DNA of 64,000 nt from Candidatus Gastranaerophilales bacterium (GCA_944322845.1 CALUQE010000001.1:202481-266480); one strand, 5' to 3'; counted from the stretch's first letter, positions 16,649 through 25,435 are shown. The notes: a model not told the origin generated them from the letters alone. Translations and numbers: made by a program.

Positions 16649-18820
16649 ATGCAAAAAATCTTAGATTTTCTATCTTCAAAGCGTTTTAGAAATGTAGTTT
16701 GTTTTATTTTATTTACTTTTTTTCTGACAATTACTATTTCTTCACAAAACTTCTTTTTCCAGAAGGTTATTGAAAACGGCATAAGTAAAAAAGATATTGT
16801 TGCTCAAAAAGATATTAAAGTTATTGATACAAAAAAAACCGAGCAGCATAAAAAAGAAGTCGCACAGAGTGTTGAGCCTATTTTGACTCAGGCAGAGGAT
16901 GAGTTTATTGCAACAAGCCTTTCTACACTGCAAAATTCCGTAATGCGAATCAGAGAAAAAAATGTTACGGATCAGGTGAAAAAAGAAGAATTAAACGTTT
17001 TGTTTGATGAATCAGGGAAAAAGGGACTTGTTGATTTCTTATTAAAATCTAATGAAAATGATTTAAGAATGGTTTTTGATAATGCCAAAATTACTCTTAC
17101 TTCCGTTTTGAATATTGGTGTATCTTCTAAAGATTTTGAGAATAACAATGTAGATTCCATTATTAAAAATAATCTTCCGAATAATGTTCCGAAATATCAG
17201 GGCTCTTTAATTACCGGAATTTTAAACCAGGTAATTGTTCCAAATCTTGTGGTAGATGAATTTGCAACGGAAATCGCAAAGAAAAATGCTCAGAATGCGG
17301 TAAAACCGTACGAAGTTGTATTTAAAAAAGGTGACAAAATTGTATTTGAGGGTGAACCTGTTACAAAACTAAAAAGAGATGCCTTGAGGGCTGCAGGGTA
17401 TAATGTTCTGGAAATAAATTATGCCGGTATCCTAGGGCTTTTTATTTTAACGGCATTTTTTACTTTTGTGTTCCTTCAATACGAAAGAAACTTTGAGAAG
17501 CAATATTATGATGCCAAGCACATGGCAATGACAGCATCATTTACTCTTGTTTTAACTTTTATTTCAGTATTGCTTCCGACTGGATTTTCTCCTTATATAA
17601 TACCGATACCTGCATATACAATACTTTTATCTATCTTTACCACTCCGAGAAATGCTTATTTTGCTTCAACAATAATTCTTGCATTAATTGCAATCGGCAT
17701 GCATTGGAATATAGAAGTTATTGTTTCATTTATGCTTCTGAATACCGTTGTTATGACGGCAGTATCAAAACTTAAATTCTCAAAACGTTCGGACTTGTTG
17801 ATTGTAAGTTTAAAAATCTCTCTTGCAGGAGTTTTGATTGTCGGCGGTATATATTTCCTTGAAAAATACATGATGGATATTGATAATTTTCTTATTCTCA
17901 GGGATTTAGGCTTTATTGTTGTTAACTGCTTTGTAATAAGCGGCATACTGGTGCTGGGCGTACTTCCTATTATAGAAAATATCTTTAGAATTCTTACACC
18001 GTACGGGCTTGCAGAACTTGCGGATCATAATCAGGAACTTTTGAAACGTCTTATGCAGGAAGCTCCGGGAACATTTAACCACAGCTTAACTGTTGCACAT
18101 CTTTGTGAAAATGCAGCAGAAGCTATCGGTGCAAATCCGGTGCTTGCAAGAGTCGGGGCAATGTATCATGATATAGGAAAACTTATGCGTCCGATGTTTT
18201 TCGTAGAAAACCAGTCTTTCTATGGTATTGAAAATCCGCATAAAACCTGTACTCCAAGATTCAGCAAAATGCTTATTACCGCTCATCCGAAAGATGGGGC
18301 TGAACTGGCTAAAGATGCTCATTTACCGCAGGTAATTAATAATTTTATACTGCAGCATCACGGAACGAGCCTTGTAAGTTACTTCTACAATGAAGCATTA
18401 AAAGAAGAAGGTGCGGAGAATGTAAAAGAAGAACAATTCCGTTACCCCGGACCAAAGCCTAATATGAAAGAAACTGCAATTTTGATGATTGCGGATGCTG
18501 TAGAATCCGCGGTAAGAGCTGCAAAGAATCCTTCTAACGAAGAAATTGATGCTATAATTAATAAAATCATTAAAGAACGTTTGAATGACGGGCAGCTTTC
18601 CGATTCTCCGCTGACTTTGAAGGATTTAAAAACAATTGCGGAAACCTTCTCAAGAATGCTGAGAGGTATGCACCATAAGCGAATTAAGTATCATAATGAT
18701 CTTGTTCAGGAACTTGATAAGAATAATATGTTAAATCATGATGTTCTTAAACCTTCTCTGGACAAGGATTTGGACTCAAAAGTAAAAGAACTTGAAAATA
18801 AAAAGAATGACAACAATTAA
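16649..18820 (+). CDS. pgpH: 7TM-HD domain phosphohydrolase, PgpH-type cyclic-di-AMP phosphodiesterase
   Basis: The 723-residue membrane protein has the PgpH layout. One N-terminal membrane helix comes first, then an extracellular 7TMR-HDED domain (about 40-260), then seven membrane helices (about 265-460), then a cytoplasmic HD domain. Metal ligands are visible in HSLTVAHLCENAAEAIGA, MYHDIGKLMRP, ITAHPKDGAELA and LQHHGT. Characterised members hydrolyse c-di-AMP to pApA. The order pgpH-ybeY-dgkA is the conserved arrangement of Firmicutes and cyanobacteria, usually preceded by phoH, which is not in this window. YbeY begins inside its last codons. Confidence 0.92.
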   Translation: MQKILDFLSSKRFRNVVCFILFTFFLTITISSQNFFFQKVIENGISKKDIVAQKDIKVIDTKKTEQHKKEVAQSVEPILTQAEDEFIATSLSTLQNSVMRIREKNVTDQVKKEELNVLFDESGKKGLVDFLLKSNENDLRMVFDNAKITLTSVLNIGVSSKDFENNNVDSIIKNNLPNNVPKYQGSLITGILNQVIVPNLVVDEFATEIAKKNAQNAVKPYEVVFKKGDKIVFEGEPVTKLKRDALRAAGYNVLEINYAGILGLFILTAFFTFVFLQYERNFEKQYYDAKHMAMTASFTLVLTFISVLLPTGFSPYIIPIPAYTILLSIFTTPRNAYFASTIILALIAIGMHWNIEVIVSFMLLNTVVMTAVSKLKFSKRSDLLIVSLKISLAGVLIVGGIYFLEKYMMDIDNFLILRDLGFIVVNCFVISGILVLGVLPIIENIFRILTPYGLAELADHNQELLKRLMQEAPGTFNHSLTVAHLCENAAEAIGANPVLARVGAMYHDIGKLMRPMFFVENQSFYGIENPHKTCTPRFSKMLITAHPKDGAELAKDAHLPQVINNFILQHHGTSLVSYFYNEALKEEGAENVKEEQFRYPGPKPNMKETAILMIADAVESAVRAAKNPSNEEIDAIINKIIKERLNDGQLSDSPLTLKDLKTIAETFSRMLRGMHHKRIKYHNDLVQELDKNNMLNHDVLKPSLDKDLDSKVKELENKKNDNN

Positions 18821-19316
18821 TATTTTTACGGAAAATATTTTTGACAGCTGGAAAGTAGATGAAAAAGACGTAATAGATAAAACCCGAAGAATGCTGGAGT
18901 TTTATATAAAAACTCTCGGGGAAAAATCCTGTTTATATGAAAAAGATTATGATACTATAACTCTTGATATTGTTTTTTGCGATTCAAATAAAACTCAGGA
19001 ATTAAACAGAGATTACAGAAATAAAGATTATCCTGCGGATATTATAACTTTTGCTATATTCGCGGATGATGAAAACAGTTTTATTTTTGACGGCGAAATT
19101 AATCTCGGAGAAATAATTATAGCGCTGGATAAAGTTATAGCAGGCGATAACAGGGATATAAGTCATTCAAAAAACAGAGAACAGGAATTGTTTTTCTTGA
19201 TAAGCCACGGTTTAATGCACTTGCTGGGATTTGACCATCAGGAGGAAGAAGAATACAATTTTGTTATAGGGGAACAGCGAAAAGCTCTGGAGTGTATCGA
19301 ATATGACAAAATTTAA
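18807..19316 (+). CDS. ybeY: Endoribonuclease YbeY (rRNA maturation and ribosome quality control)
   Basis: Single-strand endoribonuclease needed for 16S rRNA 3' end maturation. About 169 residues from the ATG at 18807, which overlaps the end of pgpH; an in-frame TTG at 18792 is less likely. The zinc site HGLMHLLGFDHQ gives the signature H-G-x-x-H-L-x-G-x-D-H near the C-terminus, and the conserved DIITFA segment lies in the middle. Its stop codon lies inside dgkA, continuing the chain of overlaps. Confidence 0.95.
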   Translation: MTTINIFTENIFDSWKVDEKDVIDKTRRMLEFYIKTLGEKSCLYEKDYDTITLDIVFCDSNKTQELNRDYRNKDYPADIITFAIFADDENSFIFDGEINLGEIIIALDKVIAGDNRDISHSKNREQELFFLISHGLMHLLGFDHQEEEEYNFVIGEQRKALECIEYDKI

Positions 19317-19677
19317 GTCTCAAGGATTTAATAATACTTTTAAAAACGCAAGAAAAGGATTCAGGCTCGTATTAAAAAGCGAATTGAATATAAGGATACA
19401 CGTAGCTGTTGCGACACTGGTTGTTTTTACGGCTTTGTGCTTAAAATTTTCAGCTCTGGAGTTTTGTATTCTCTTATTTGTAATCGGTCTTGTAATTGTG
19501 GCTGAAATGCTCAATACGGCAATCGAATTTACCCTTGATTCAATTTATCATAACAAATATTCAAGAATGGTCGGTATGGCAAAAGATATTTCCGCAGGAG
19601 CCGTAATGTTTGCAACTATCATAAGTGTTCTTGTCGGAATAATTTTGTTCGGCTCCAAATTGCTGACCATACTTTAA
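19303..19677 (+). CDS. dgkA: Diacylglycerol/undecaprenol kinase
   Basis: Small integral-membrane kinase of 124 residues with three hydrophobic segments. The family motifs are FKNARKGF, AEMLNTAIE near residue 67 (catalytic and metal-binding glutamates) and KDISAGAVM near residue 97. Gram-positive and cyanobacterial relatives phosphorylate undecaprenol to recycle the wall lipid carrier; E. coli DgkA phosphorylates diacylglycerol. Substrate cannot be decided here, but context with PgpH and YbeY matches the undecaprenol-kinase type. It overlaps ybeY by 14 bases. Confidence 0.93.
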   Translation: MTKFKSQGFNNTFKNARKGFRLVLKSELNIRIHVAVATLVVFTALCLKFSALEFCILLFVIGLVIVAEMLNTAIEFTLDSIYHNKYSRMVGMAKDISAGAVMFATIISVLVGIILFGSKLLTIL

Positions 19678-19759
19678 TTATATTCCTATACTTTAATATT
19701 GTGTAAAGTTTTGTAACAATATGTGCTTTGTCGTGCAATTTTATATAAGAAATATGCTT

Positions 19760-19906
19760 TATATATATGTAAGTCGAAAATGACAAACATTAAATAACAC
19801 GAACACATAACACAAACCTTTCATACAACCTACACACTAACCTTCTACACATGAGGAATTAATTAAAAAAGATTCCGAACCTTTCCAAAAAGAAAGGTTT
19901 TTTTTT
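19760..19906 (+). ncRNA. Candidate small RNA: G-poor A/C-rich body ending in a strong terminator
   Basis: Between dgkA and lpdA, bases about 19785-19850 are nearly devoid of G and rich in A and C. They are followed by a clear intrinsic terminator. No protein of any length fits. The segment may simply be the dgkA 3' UTR. TTGTCG at 19728-19733 could be a -35 box, but the matching -10 is weak, so an independent promoter is not shown. Confidence 0.3.
19878..19906 (+). terminator. Intrinsic terminator downstream of dgkA
   Basis: An 8-bp stem (19878-19885 with 19892-19899) with a 6-base loop is followed by a run of nine Ts (19898-19906). The first tandem poly-G repeat starts directly after it. Confidence 0.8.
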
Positions 19907-20117
19907 GGGGGGTAAATGTATTGGGTTGGTAAGTAGAACTACAAGTTTAACGTCTTTTTTTTGGGGGGGGGTAAATATATTGGGTTGGTAAGTAGAACTA
20001 CAAGTTTAATGTCTTTTTTGAAGGGGGTAAATATATTGGATTGGTAAGTAGAACTACAAGTTTAATGTCTTTTTTGAAGGGGGTAAATATATTGGATTGG
20101 CAAGCGGAACTACAAAA
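19907..20117 (+). repeat. Tandem array of poly-G/GTAAAT units, four copies
   Basis: Four units with TAAAT at 19913, 19972, 20028 and 20084, so the period is 59, 56 and 56 bases. Each unit has a G run (6, 9, 5 and 5 Gs), then TAAATRTATTGGRTTGG, a small GTAG/CTAC hairpin and a T-rich end. The unequal G runs suggest slippage. It lies 3' of the minus-strand lpdA gene. Confidence 0.85.
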
Positions 20118-20136
20118 TTGAAGAAAAGTTTATCTC

Positions 20137-21366
20137 TTATTTTATTCTGCAAATTGCTTCAAAAATACCTTCAGAGTAGGTAGGATGCGCAAAACACATT
20201 TCTTTAAGCTTATCAACTGTTATTTTTTGCTGCATTGCAAGCAGGAGTGTGTGCAGAAGTGCGGAAGCTTCTTTTGATATAATATGCGCACCATAGATTA
20301 AGTCGTTTTTGGTAATAAGTTTTATAAATCCGTCTGTTGCATCGTCGCACCAGGATTTTCCGAGCGCGGTTATCGGGAGCATTATTTTTGTGTAACTTTC
20401 GTCAATATCCTGTTCTCTGAGTCCTGCCCAGGCAATTTCCGGCTCTCCGTATATGACTGACGGTGTGAGTTTCTTTTCAAAAGGAATTCCAAGCGTGTAC
20501 TCTTTTGCCTGATGAATTGCGTAATGAGCAAGCTGGATTTCTCCGCAGGAGTCTCCGAGAACTGTTATATCATTGCAGACCGGACATATTGGCGTTCTTC
20601 CGGCTGCGACAAGTATAATCTCCGGTGTGATTTCTGTGCCGCTTTTGAGTTTTACGGTTTTATTCTCAATTTTTTCCACGCAATCATTCAGGTAGAATTT
20701 TATGCCCTTTTGTTTGTAAATTCTTTCAATTCGTTTGGAGACTTCTATATCAGCTGTCGGGATTAAATGCTCTGCGAGTTCCGTTATTGTTACTTCTACT
20801 CCGAAAGCGGAGAAAATTCTTGCCCATTCCGTGCCGATTGCCCCTGAGCCGACTATTAATACGGATTCGGGAAGTTTCTTTAGATTAAGCACGTCGTCAG
20901 AGCTGAGTATAAATTCTCCGTCAAATTCCAGACCTTTAAGTTCTTTCGGTTTTGAACCGCAGGCGGCAATAATGTGCTGCACTTTGTATTCAGTATTTTC
21001 CGCAATAACTGTATTTTTATCCTTGATGCAGGCTTCTGCGTAAATTGTTTTAACGCCTGCATTTTTGACGGTGAGCTCAAGAGCTTTTCTGATTTTTTCT
21101 ACTGTTTTATCTTTTTTTTCAGCGACAAGTGCAAAGTTAAAATCAGTAAAATCTGCCTTAATTCCATACTCTTCTGCCTTTTGCAGGTTAGAAAATATTT
21201 CGGCAGAATGCAGAAATGATTTTGTAGGGATACATCCGCTGTTCATACAGGTGCCGCCGAGTTTGTTTTTTTCAAACAATACCACAGAATGTCCCTGTTT
21301 TGCTAAATTTATTCCTGCAGTGTATCCTGCAGGTCCTCCACCGATTATCCCGTATTCAAAATCCAT
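20137..21366 (-). CDS. lpdA: Dihydrolipoamide dehydrogenase-like flavoprotein disulfide reductase
   Basis: FAD-dependent pyridine-nucleotide disulfide oxidoreductase, probably the E3 component of 2-oxoacid dehydrogenase or glycine-cleavage complexes. FAD-binding GGGPAGYTAGINLAKQG is at residues 8-24, the redox disulfide GGTCMNSGCIPTK near 37-49, NAD-binding GSGAIGTEWARIF near 173, and the catalytic dimer-interface motif HPTYSE near residue 394. At 409 residues it is shorter than the usual 460-475, mainly in the central region, so some members of this subgroup may have other partners. No lipoyl-protein gene is adjacent. Confidence 0.88.
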   Translation of the reverse strand: MDFEYGIIGGGPAGYTAGINLAKQGHSVVLFEKNKLGGTCMNSGCIPTKSFLHSAEIFSNLQKAEEYGIKADFTDFNFALVAEKKDKTVEKIRKALELTVKNAGVKTIYAEACIKDKNTVIAENTEYKVQHIIAACGSKPKELKGLEFDGEFILSSDDVLNLKKLPESVLIVGSGAIGTEWARIFSAFGVEVTITELAEHLIPTADIEVSKRIERIYKQKGIKFYLNDCVEKIENKTVKLKSGTEITPEIILVAAGRTPICPVCNDITVLGDSCGEIQLAHYAIHQAKEYTLGIPFEKKLTPSVIYGEPEIAWAGLREQDIDESYTKIMLPITALGKSWCDDATDGFIKLITKNDLIYGAHIISKEASALLHTLLLAMQQKITVDKLKEMCFAHPTYSEGIFEAICRIK

Positions 21367-21409
21367 ATTACGCTCCTTTTTTTATTATATTATAGCGCAA
21401 ATTTTGGAG

Positions 21410-21982
21410 TTAGATTTTCATGCTTCCTGATGAAGGCAGCGGCTGAGGACGTTTGTCAAGGTATTTTTTCTGCATATCTGATGCCATGGAGTTTCTGAGA
21501 ATCGGAGTTACAATGTTTGATGAAAGAATGCTTGCACCTATTGTACCCATTGTCGTTACATAGTTTTTGTAAGAATAATAAGACTCTTTCGGGAATTTCG
21601 GGTCTTGTTTGATAACTTCATCCAGATCCAGTGAAAGTTTACCGACTTTATCTCCGTATAAGTCTTTATTTTTGTTTAAAAATGTTCTAACTTTTGACGG
21701 TGCAATTTTACCCGTAGAAGCCAGCTTAGAAATAATTTTCTTTGCGGATTGGGTAATTGCAAAAAAGCATCCGATATTTACAGCTGCGTCAAGAAGAGCC
21801 TGCGGTACAAGGAAACCTTTTTGTTCTTTTTGAATTTTGGGGTTAAAGAGAACGGCTCCTACCTGAGCAAGAGAAGATAAGCCCCAGCCGATTGTACCTG
21901 TGAGTACAAGCATTGTTGCGGTGTTTTTCTTGAAGTTTTGGTAAACCCATTCCAGTCCTTTTTGCAGAGGTGAACTATTCAT
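21410..21982 (-). CDS. Small membrane protein of unknown function, second of a pair
   Basis: 190 residues. A ggaggtg Shine-Dalgarno sequence lies inside the last codons of the upstream gene, which it overlaps by 8 bases, so the two are translationally coupled. Hydrophobic segments lie near residues 22-45, 62-80 and 140-160. The C-terminus ends in PQPLPSSGSMKI. The style (short hydrophobic stretches, lysine-rich loops) resembles the 659-residue protein at 8.1 kb. No enzyme motif is visible. Confidence 0.65.
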   Translation of the reverse strand: MNSSPLQKGLEWVYQNFKKNTATMLVLTGTIGWGLSSLAQVGAVLFNPKIQKEQKGFLVPQALLDAAVNIGCFFAITQSAKKIISKLASTGKIAPSKVRTFLNKNKDLYGDKVGKLSLDLDEVIKQDPKFPKESYYSYKNYVTTMGTIGASILSSNIVTPILRNSMASDMQKKYLDKRPQPLPSSGSMKI

Positions 21983-22604
21983 TTTTCACCTCCGTAGCTT
22001 TTTTAGCGGTATTTTTATTTTTATCGCAGAGTTTATCATGGAATAAATTGGTGAGATAAATTGTAAGCGGTGCATCAAGCAAGAAATTTGTAATAGCGCA
22101 GGTAGCTACAGCTAATGAGGTTGAAAGTGCAACTCTGTAATTTTTTAAAAACTTTTCATTTTCGGCAATTTCGTTTAAAAAATTCTTAGGAAGAAGAGCC
22201 TTGCTGAATTTGGAATTTCCTTTCAAATTAGTCATTTTTTCTGTAAGAGTATGAATAGGGCCTCTTACAATAAACATGCCTACGGTGGTGCCGGCTAATA
22301 TAACGGCCAGTCTGTTAAGGAAAGCCATTTTTCTTGTTTCCTGATCAACTTTTTTGTTATTGTAATCAATAAACGGCTGGGTAAGAATAGCGGTAGCTCC
22401 CATAATACCTCTGTTTTGTGCCGGTTTTGAAACCCAGTTGTCTATTTTATTCCATTTTTCCAATTTTTTTGCGGATTCTTTATGGGTGTGTTCGGGTATG
22501 ACGTCGATAATTTTCTGAACGACGCTGTTTTTCAGGTTATTCCAGGCATTGTTATTCTGCCTCCCCTGCATTGAAACACTATTATTAATCGGCTGTATAT
22601 TCAT
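21975..22604 (-). CDS. Small membrane protein with M-N-I-x-x-I-N start, first of a pair
   Basis: 209 residues starting MNIQPINNSVSMQGRQNN, which fits the N-terminal pattern shared by several unknown proteins in this window. An aggaagaag Shine-Dalgarno sequence precedes the ATG. Hydrophobic segments are near residues 70-80, 90-115 and 150-180. It ends KKATEVKNE and overlaps the following gene. Function unknown; the pair probably forms a membrane complex. Confidence 0.65.
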   Translation of the reverse strand: MNIQPINNSVSMQGRQNNNAWNNLKNSVVQKIIDVIPEHTHKESAKKLEKWNKIDNWVSKPAQNRGIMGATAILTQPFIDYNNKKVDQETRKMAFLNRLAVILAGTTVGMFIVRGPIHTLTEKMTNLKGNSKFSKALLPKNFLNEIAENEKFLKNYRVALSTSLAVATCAITNFLLDAPLTIYLTNLFHDKLCDKNKNTAKKATEVKNE

Positions 22605-22689
22605 AACACTTCTTCCTGTCAGTATAAAACAACTGAAGCTTAAAAATTGACTTGTATATAAGAATTGTTACAAAAAGTTTACATTTTCT

Positions 22690-22786
22690 TGGTAGTTTTA
22701 CTTACCAACCAAATACATTTACCCCTCCCCCCAGATGACGTTAAACTTATAGTTCCATTTACCAGTCAAATATATTTACCCCCCCC
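22690..22786 (-). repeat. Two poly-G/GTAAAT units, reverse orientation
   Basis: Two copies of the same unit as at 19.9 kb, on the opposite strand, with words at 22717-22725 and 22774-22782 and a run of eight Cs at 22779-22786. The gap from 22605 to 23069 holds these repeats, the terminator at 22790-22824 and a possible structured element near 22948-23006; no gene was seen. Confidence 0.75.
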
Positions 22787-22789
22787 TCC

Positions 22790-22824
22790 AAAAAAAAAGC
22801 TATGAACTTTTTATCGTGCATAGC
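22790..22824 (-). terminator. Intrinsic terminator on the minus strand
   Basis: GCTATG (22799-22804) pairs with CATAGC (22819-22824). Read on the minus strand it is followed by nine Ts (22790-22798). No coding gene lies upstream on that strand within several hundred bases, so it may end a short untranslated transcript. Confidence 0.55.
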
Positions 22825-23069
22825 TGTTGATTAGGGATATGTGTATCGTCGTTTTTTAAGGAGTATAGTTATATATTAGCAGTATATTTTTTAAATAAAA
22901 TCATTAGAACGTATGATTTTGTAACGAATCTTAACAATTATTTTTATGTCCGCAAAGACATCCGGTCAGGCTAGGACTAAATGAGTACTCCGGCTTGGCA
23001 TTTTTATTATTGAAATAAGATTATGATATATTAGAATTAGTAATGTAGACTAGACGGGAGTAGAGTTTT

Positions 23070-24257
23070 ATGAATATTGATAAAAAAAATATTACTATAC
23101 AGATTCTGGCGCTAATCGGATTGGCGTTGTCTATTAAGCTGGCATGCATATATTATACAGCTAACTATGATCAGTATGCTCTTTCAAGCTTTTGTTCAAT
23201 TAATGAGTTTGTTGATTGCGACGGAGTTTCAAAATCAAGCGTTTCTCAGTTTTGGGGAATCCCTTTAGCCTATTGGGGAATCTTTTTCTACTTAATTATT
23301 TTATTCTTAACTGTTGTAGACAATTTTAAGAATATCAAATTCTTAAAATTTCTTGAAGTTTTTAAGAAGCCTATGGCTTATATAACAACTCTCGGAACAA
23401 TTGCTTTTGCGTGTTCCATGGTTCTTGCGGGGCTCAGTATATTTAAAATCCATAAGCTTTGTATATTATGTGTTATAACCTATTTTATTGATTTGATAAT
23501 AGCCCTGGTAGCTTGTTCCTGCAGTCCTCGCAGCTTTATAGATTCCGTAAAATCAACTGTTGTAGATTTTATAGACGGCGCAAAGAAATATACCAAGACA
23601 TTTATAGTGCTATTAATTTTGGCTGTTTCTTTCTTATGCTACAGCGGAATTACATATAATTTTGTTCCTCATATAAAGAAAACAAAATCAATTCTTAAGT
23701 ACAGAAAGATGACATATAATCCATATCGTGTTAAAGGAAACTTGCTTGGTGCTGAAAACGGAACCGTAGTAATTGAGTTGTACTCGGATTACGTTTGTCC
23801 TCTTTGTTATATTCATAATATAATGCTGCATCAGGTTGTTAAAGAGTTTTCAAATGTGAAGGTTGTCCATCATAACTTCCCGTTTGACAAAGAGTGCAAC
23901 CCATACATATCTATTAATATGCACCCTAATGCCTGCTTTATGTCTAAAGGAGCAATTGCAGCAAGAAATCAAGGAAATTATTGGGAAATGAGTTCGCTGT
24001 TATACGAAAATCAGCCGAAAAATATGGGGGAAATGTTAAAACTTGCGGATCAACTCGGTTTTAATAAAGAGCAGTTTATTAATGATTTTAATTCAAAAGA
24101 AACATCTGAAGAAATTGAATCAGAGTTAAAGAAAACTTATGAATTAGGTTTGGATGCAACTCCAACAATGTTTATTAACGGCGAAAAATATGTTGGTGTA
24201 AAACCTTATTATGAATTGAAAGAACTTTTAATCAAATATGGAGCAAAACACAAATAA
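23070..24257 (+). CDS. Vitamin K epoxide reductase (VKOR)-DsbA fusion for disulfide-bond formation
   Basis: The 395-residue membrane protein joins a four-helix VKOR domain to a periplasmic thioredoxin-fold domain. The VKOR part has CSINEFVDC with the following S-x-W-G-I-P-like segment (residues about 46-75) and the CILC redox centre near residue 132. After a membrane helix (about 178-198) comes a DsbA-like domain with active site CPLC in YSDYVCPLC near residue 250 and the cis-proline context DATPTMF. Such bacterial and cyanobacterial fusions oxidise secreted cysteines and pass electrons to quinone. It shows that envelope proteins of this organism have disulfides. The next gene starts inside its last codons. 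Confidence 0.92.
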   Translation: MNIDKKNITIQILALIGLALSIKLACIYYTANYDQYALSSFCSINEFVDCDGVSKSSVSQFWGIPLAYWGIFFYLIILFLTVVDNFKNIKFLKFLEVFKKPMAYITTLGTIAFACSMVLAGLSIFKIHKLCILCVITYFIDLIIALVACSCSPRSFIDSVKSTVVDFIDGAKKYTKTFIVLLILAVSFLCYSGITYNFVPHIKKTKSILKYRKMTYNPYRVKGNLLGAENGTVVIELYSDYVCPLCYIHNIMLHQVVKEFSNVKVVHHNFPFDKECNPYISINMHPNACFMSKGAIAARNQGNYWEMSSLLYENQPKNMGEMLKLADQLGFNKEQFINDFNSKETSEEIESELKKTYELGLDATPTMFINGEKYVGVKPYYELKELLIKYGAKHK

Positions 24258-24789
24258 AAAAATTCTGATACACGCTTGCTGTGGTATTTGTTCGGGATAT
24301 CCTATTTCTTTATTAAAAGAGATGGGATATGAACCTGTTGTGTATTTTTGCAATTCGAATCTCGATACAAAAGAAGAGTATGAGCGCCGGCTTGAGGCCC
24401 AGAAGGTTGTATGTATGTATCATTGGGTCGATTTGATTGCGGAAGAATACCGGCATGAAGATTTTCTTGAGAAAGTTCGCGGTCTTGAAAAAGAGCCGGA
24501 GCGCGGAAAACGCTGTGATATTTGTATAAAAATGCGTTTAAGTGCGGCCGTAAGCAAGGCAAAAGAGCTTGGGATAAAGTATTTTACAACTTCGCTTGTT
24601 ATAAGTCCTCATAAGAATTTTGCAAAGATTACCGAAATCGGTAAAAGTCTTGAAAACGATATTGAATATATTGCAATAGATTTTAAGAAAAAAGACGGTT
24701 TTTTGAAGACAAACAGGCTCTCAAAAGATCTGGGAATTTATAGACAAAACTATTGCGGCTGCGAATTTTCTAAGGGACATTTAAAATAG
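24238..24789 (+). CDS. queH: Epoxyqueuosine reductase QueH
   Basis: QueH carries out the last step of queuosine synthesis in tRNA, reducing epoxyqueuosine without cobalamin, unlike QueG. The 183 residues show the four-cysteine and cluster pattern of the family: ILIHACCGICSGYP at residues 9-22, then RCDICIKMRL and, near the C-terminus, YCGCEFS. The sequence TSLVISPHKN is also typical. The ATG at 24238 overlaps the end of the VKOR-DsbA gene by 20 bases. Confidence 0.92.
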   Translation: MEQNTNKKILIHACCGICSGYPISLLKEMGYEPVVYFCNSNLDTKEEYERRLEAQKVVCMYHWVDLIAEEYRHEDFLEKVRGLEKEPERGKRCDICIKMRLSAAVSKAKELGIKYFTTSLVISPHKNFAKITEIGKSLENDIEYIAIDFKKKDGFLKTNRLSKDLGIYRQNYCGCEFSKGHLK

Positions 24790-24800
24790 AGGGTAATATT

Positions 24801-25004
24801 ATGGAATGCAAGAGAGATGAGAATATATTGGAATGCACCTGTTCGGCTACAAAGTGCGGGAATCGCGGTATTTGCTGCGATTGTGTCAGACATCACAGAG
24901 AAGCCGGAGAAATTCCGGGTTGCTTTTTCCCAAAATGGGCAGAGTTAAAGCACGACCGCTCTATTGAATATTTTATAGAGGTCTGGCAGAATAAAGGTAA
25001 TTAA
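24801..25004 (+). CDS. Small cysteine-rich protein of the DUF6485 type
   Basis: 67 residues with the pattern C-T-C-x5-C-x5-CCDC, then H-H, then GCFFP and RSIEYFI. This matches small cysteine-rich proteins I recognise as DUF6485; function unknown, metal binding likely. It follows queH by 11 bases, in the same direction, and overlaps the convergent regulator gene by 4. Confidence 0.75.
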   Translation: MECKRDENILECTCSATKCGNRGICCDCVRHHREAGEIPGCFFPKWAELKHDRSIEYFIEVWQNKGN

Positions 25005-25315
25005 TAAGAAAAATATCTGTCAAAGTCTACATCTTCAAAGTTGCATAAAAGGTGGAATATATCATCATCGTCATCAAGGCGCTGGAAGTTGTATTCATCA
25101 AATTTCCAGTATTTTGGATTAATTCCTTTTACACGTACAATGTTTTTATCTTTGAGAATCTGGAGTTTTTTCTTAACTTCTTCTAAGGGCAGGTCAACTA
25201 ATTTAGCCAGCTCAACGGCGGTAATACCGTCTTCGTGGCTGTACTTTTCCGGGGTAAGGAACATGAGTTCCAGCCCGACCATTTTTAAGTTTTTATCTTC
25301 AGCTTCCGAACTCAT
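25001..25315 (-). CDS. Winged-helix DNA-binding-like protein
   Basis: 104 residues. The segment ITAVELAKLVDLPLEEVKKKLQIL followed by KDKNIVRVKG is a helix-turn-helix plus wing, as in small MarR/ArsR-like regulators. The C-terminal third is acidic with a run of five Asp and ends in aromatic residues. No effector-binding motif is visible. It is convergent with the DUF6485-like gene and divergent from the MFS transporter gene, which it might regulate. Confidence 0.6.
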   Translation of the reverse strand: MSSEAEDKNLKMVGLELMFLTPEKYSHEDGITAVELAKLVDLPLEEVKKKLQILKDKNIVRVKGINPKYWKFDEYNFQRLDDDDDIFHLLCNFEDVDFDRYFSY

Positions 25316-25435
25316 GCACCCATTATAACACCATGTTAACTATTTATCAATTTGGCGGGGGTGGAGTGGTAAATTTGCTAAATTTATGCTGGTAAATATA
25401 TAATGTATGTTGTTAAAGACTTGGAAGGGTGAAAA

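Noticed and set aside
19907..20117. CRISPR array
   Set aside because: Units are directly adjacent copies without unique spacers, and no cas gene is near.
20512..21430. Several plus-strand open frames opposite lpdA
   Set aside because: Antisense shadows of a gene with clear family motifs.
22948..23006. c-di-GMP-I riboswitch before the VKOR-DsbA gene
   Set aside because: cgcaaag and tccgg blocks are present but the ggcaaacc half of the aptamer is absent, so it is not called a riboswitch.
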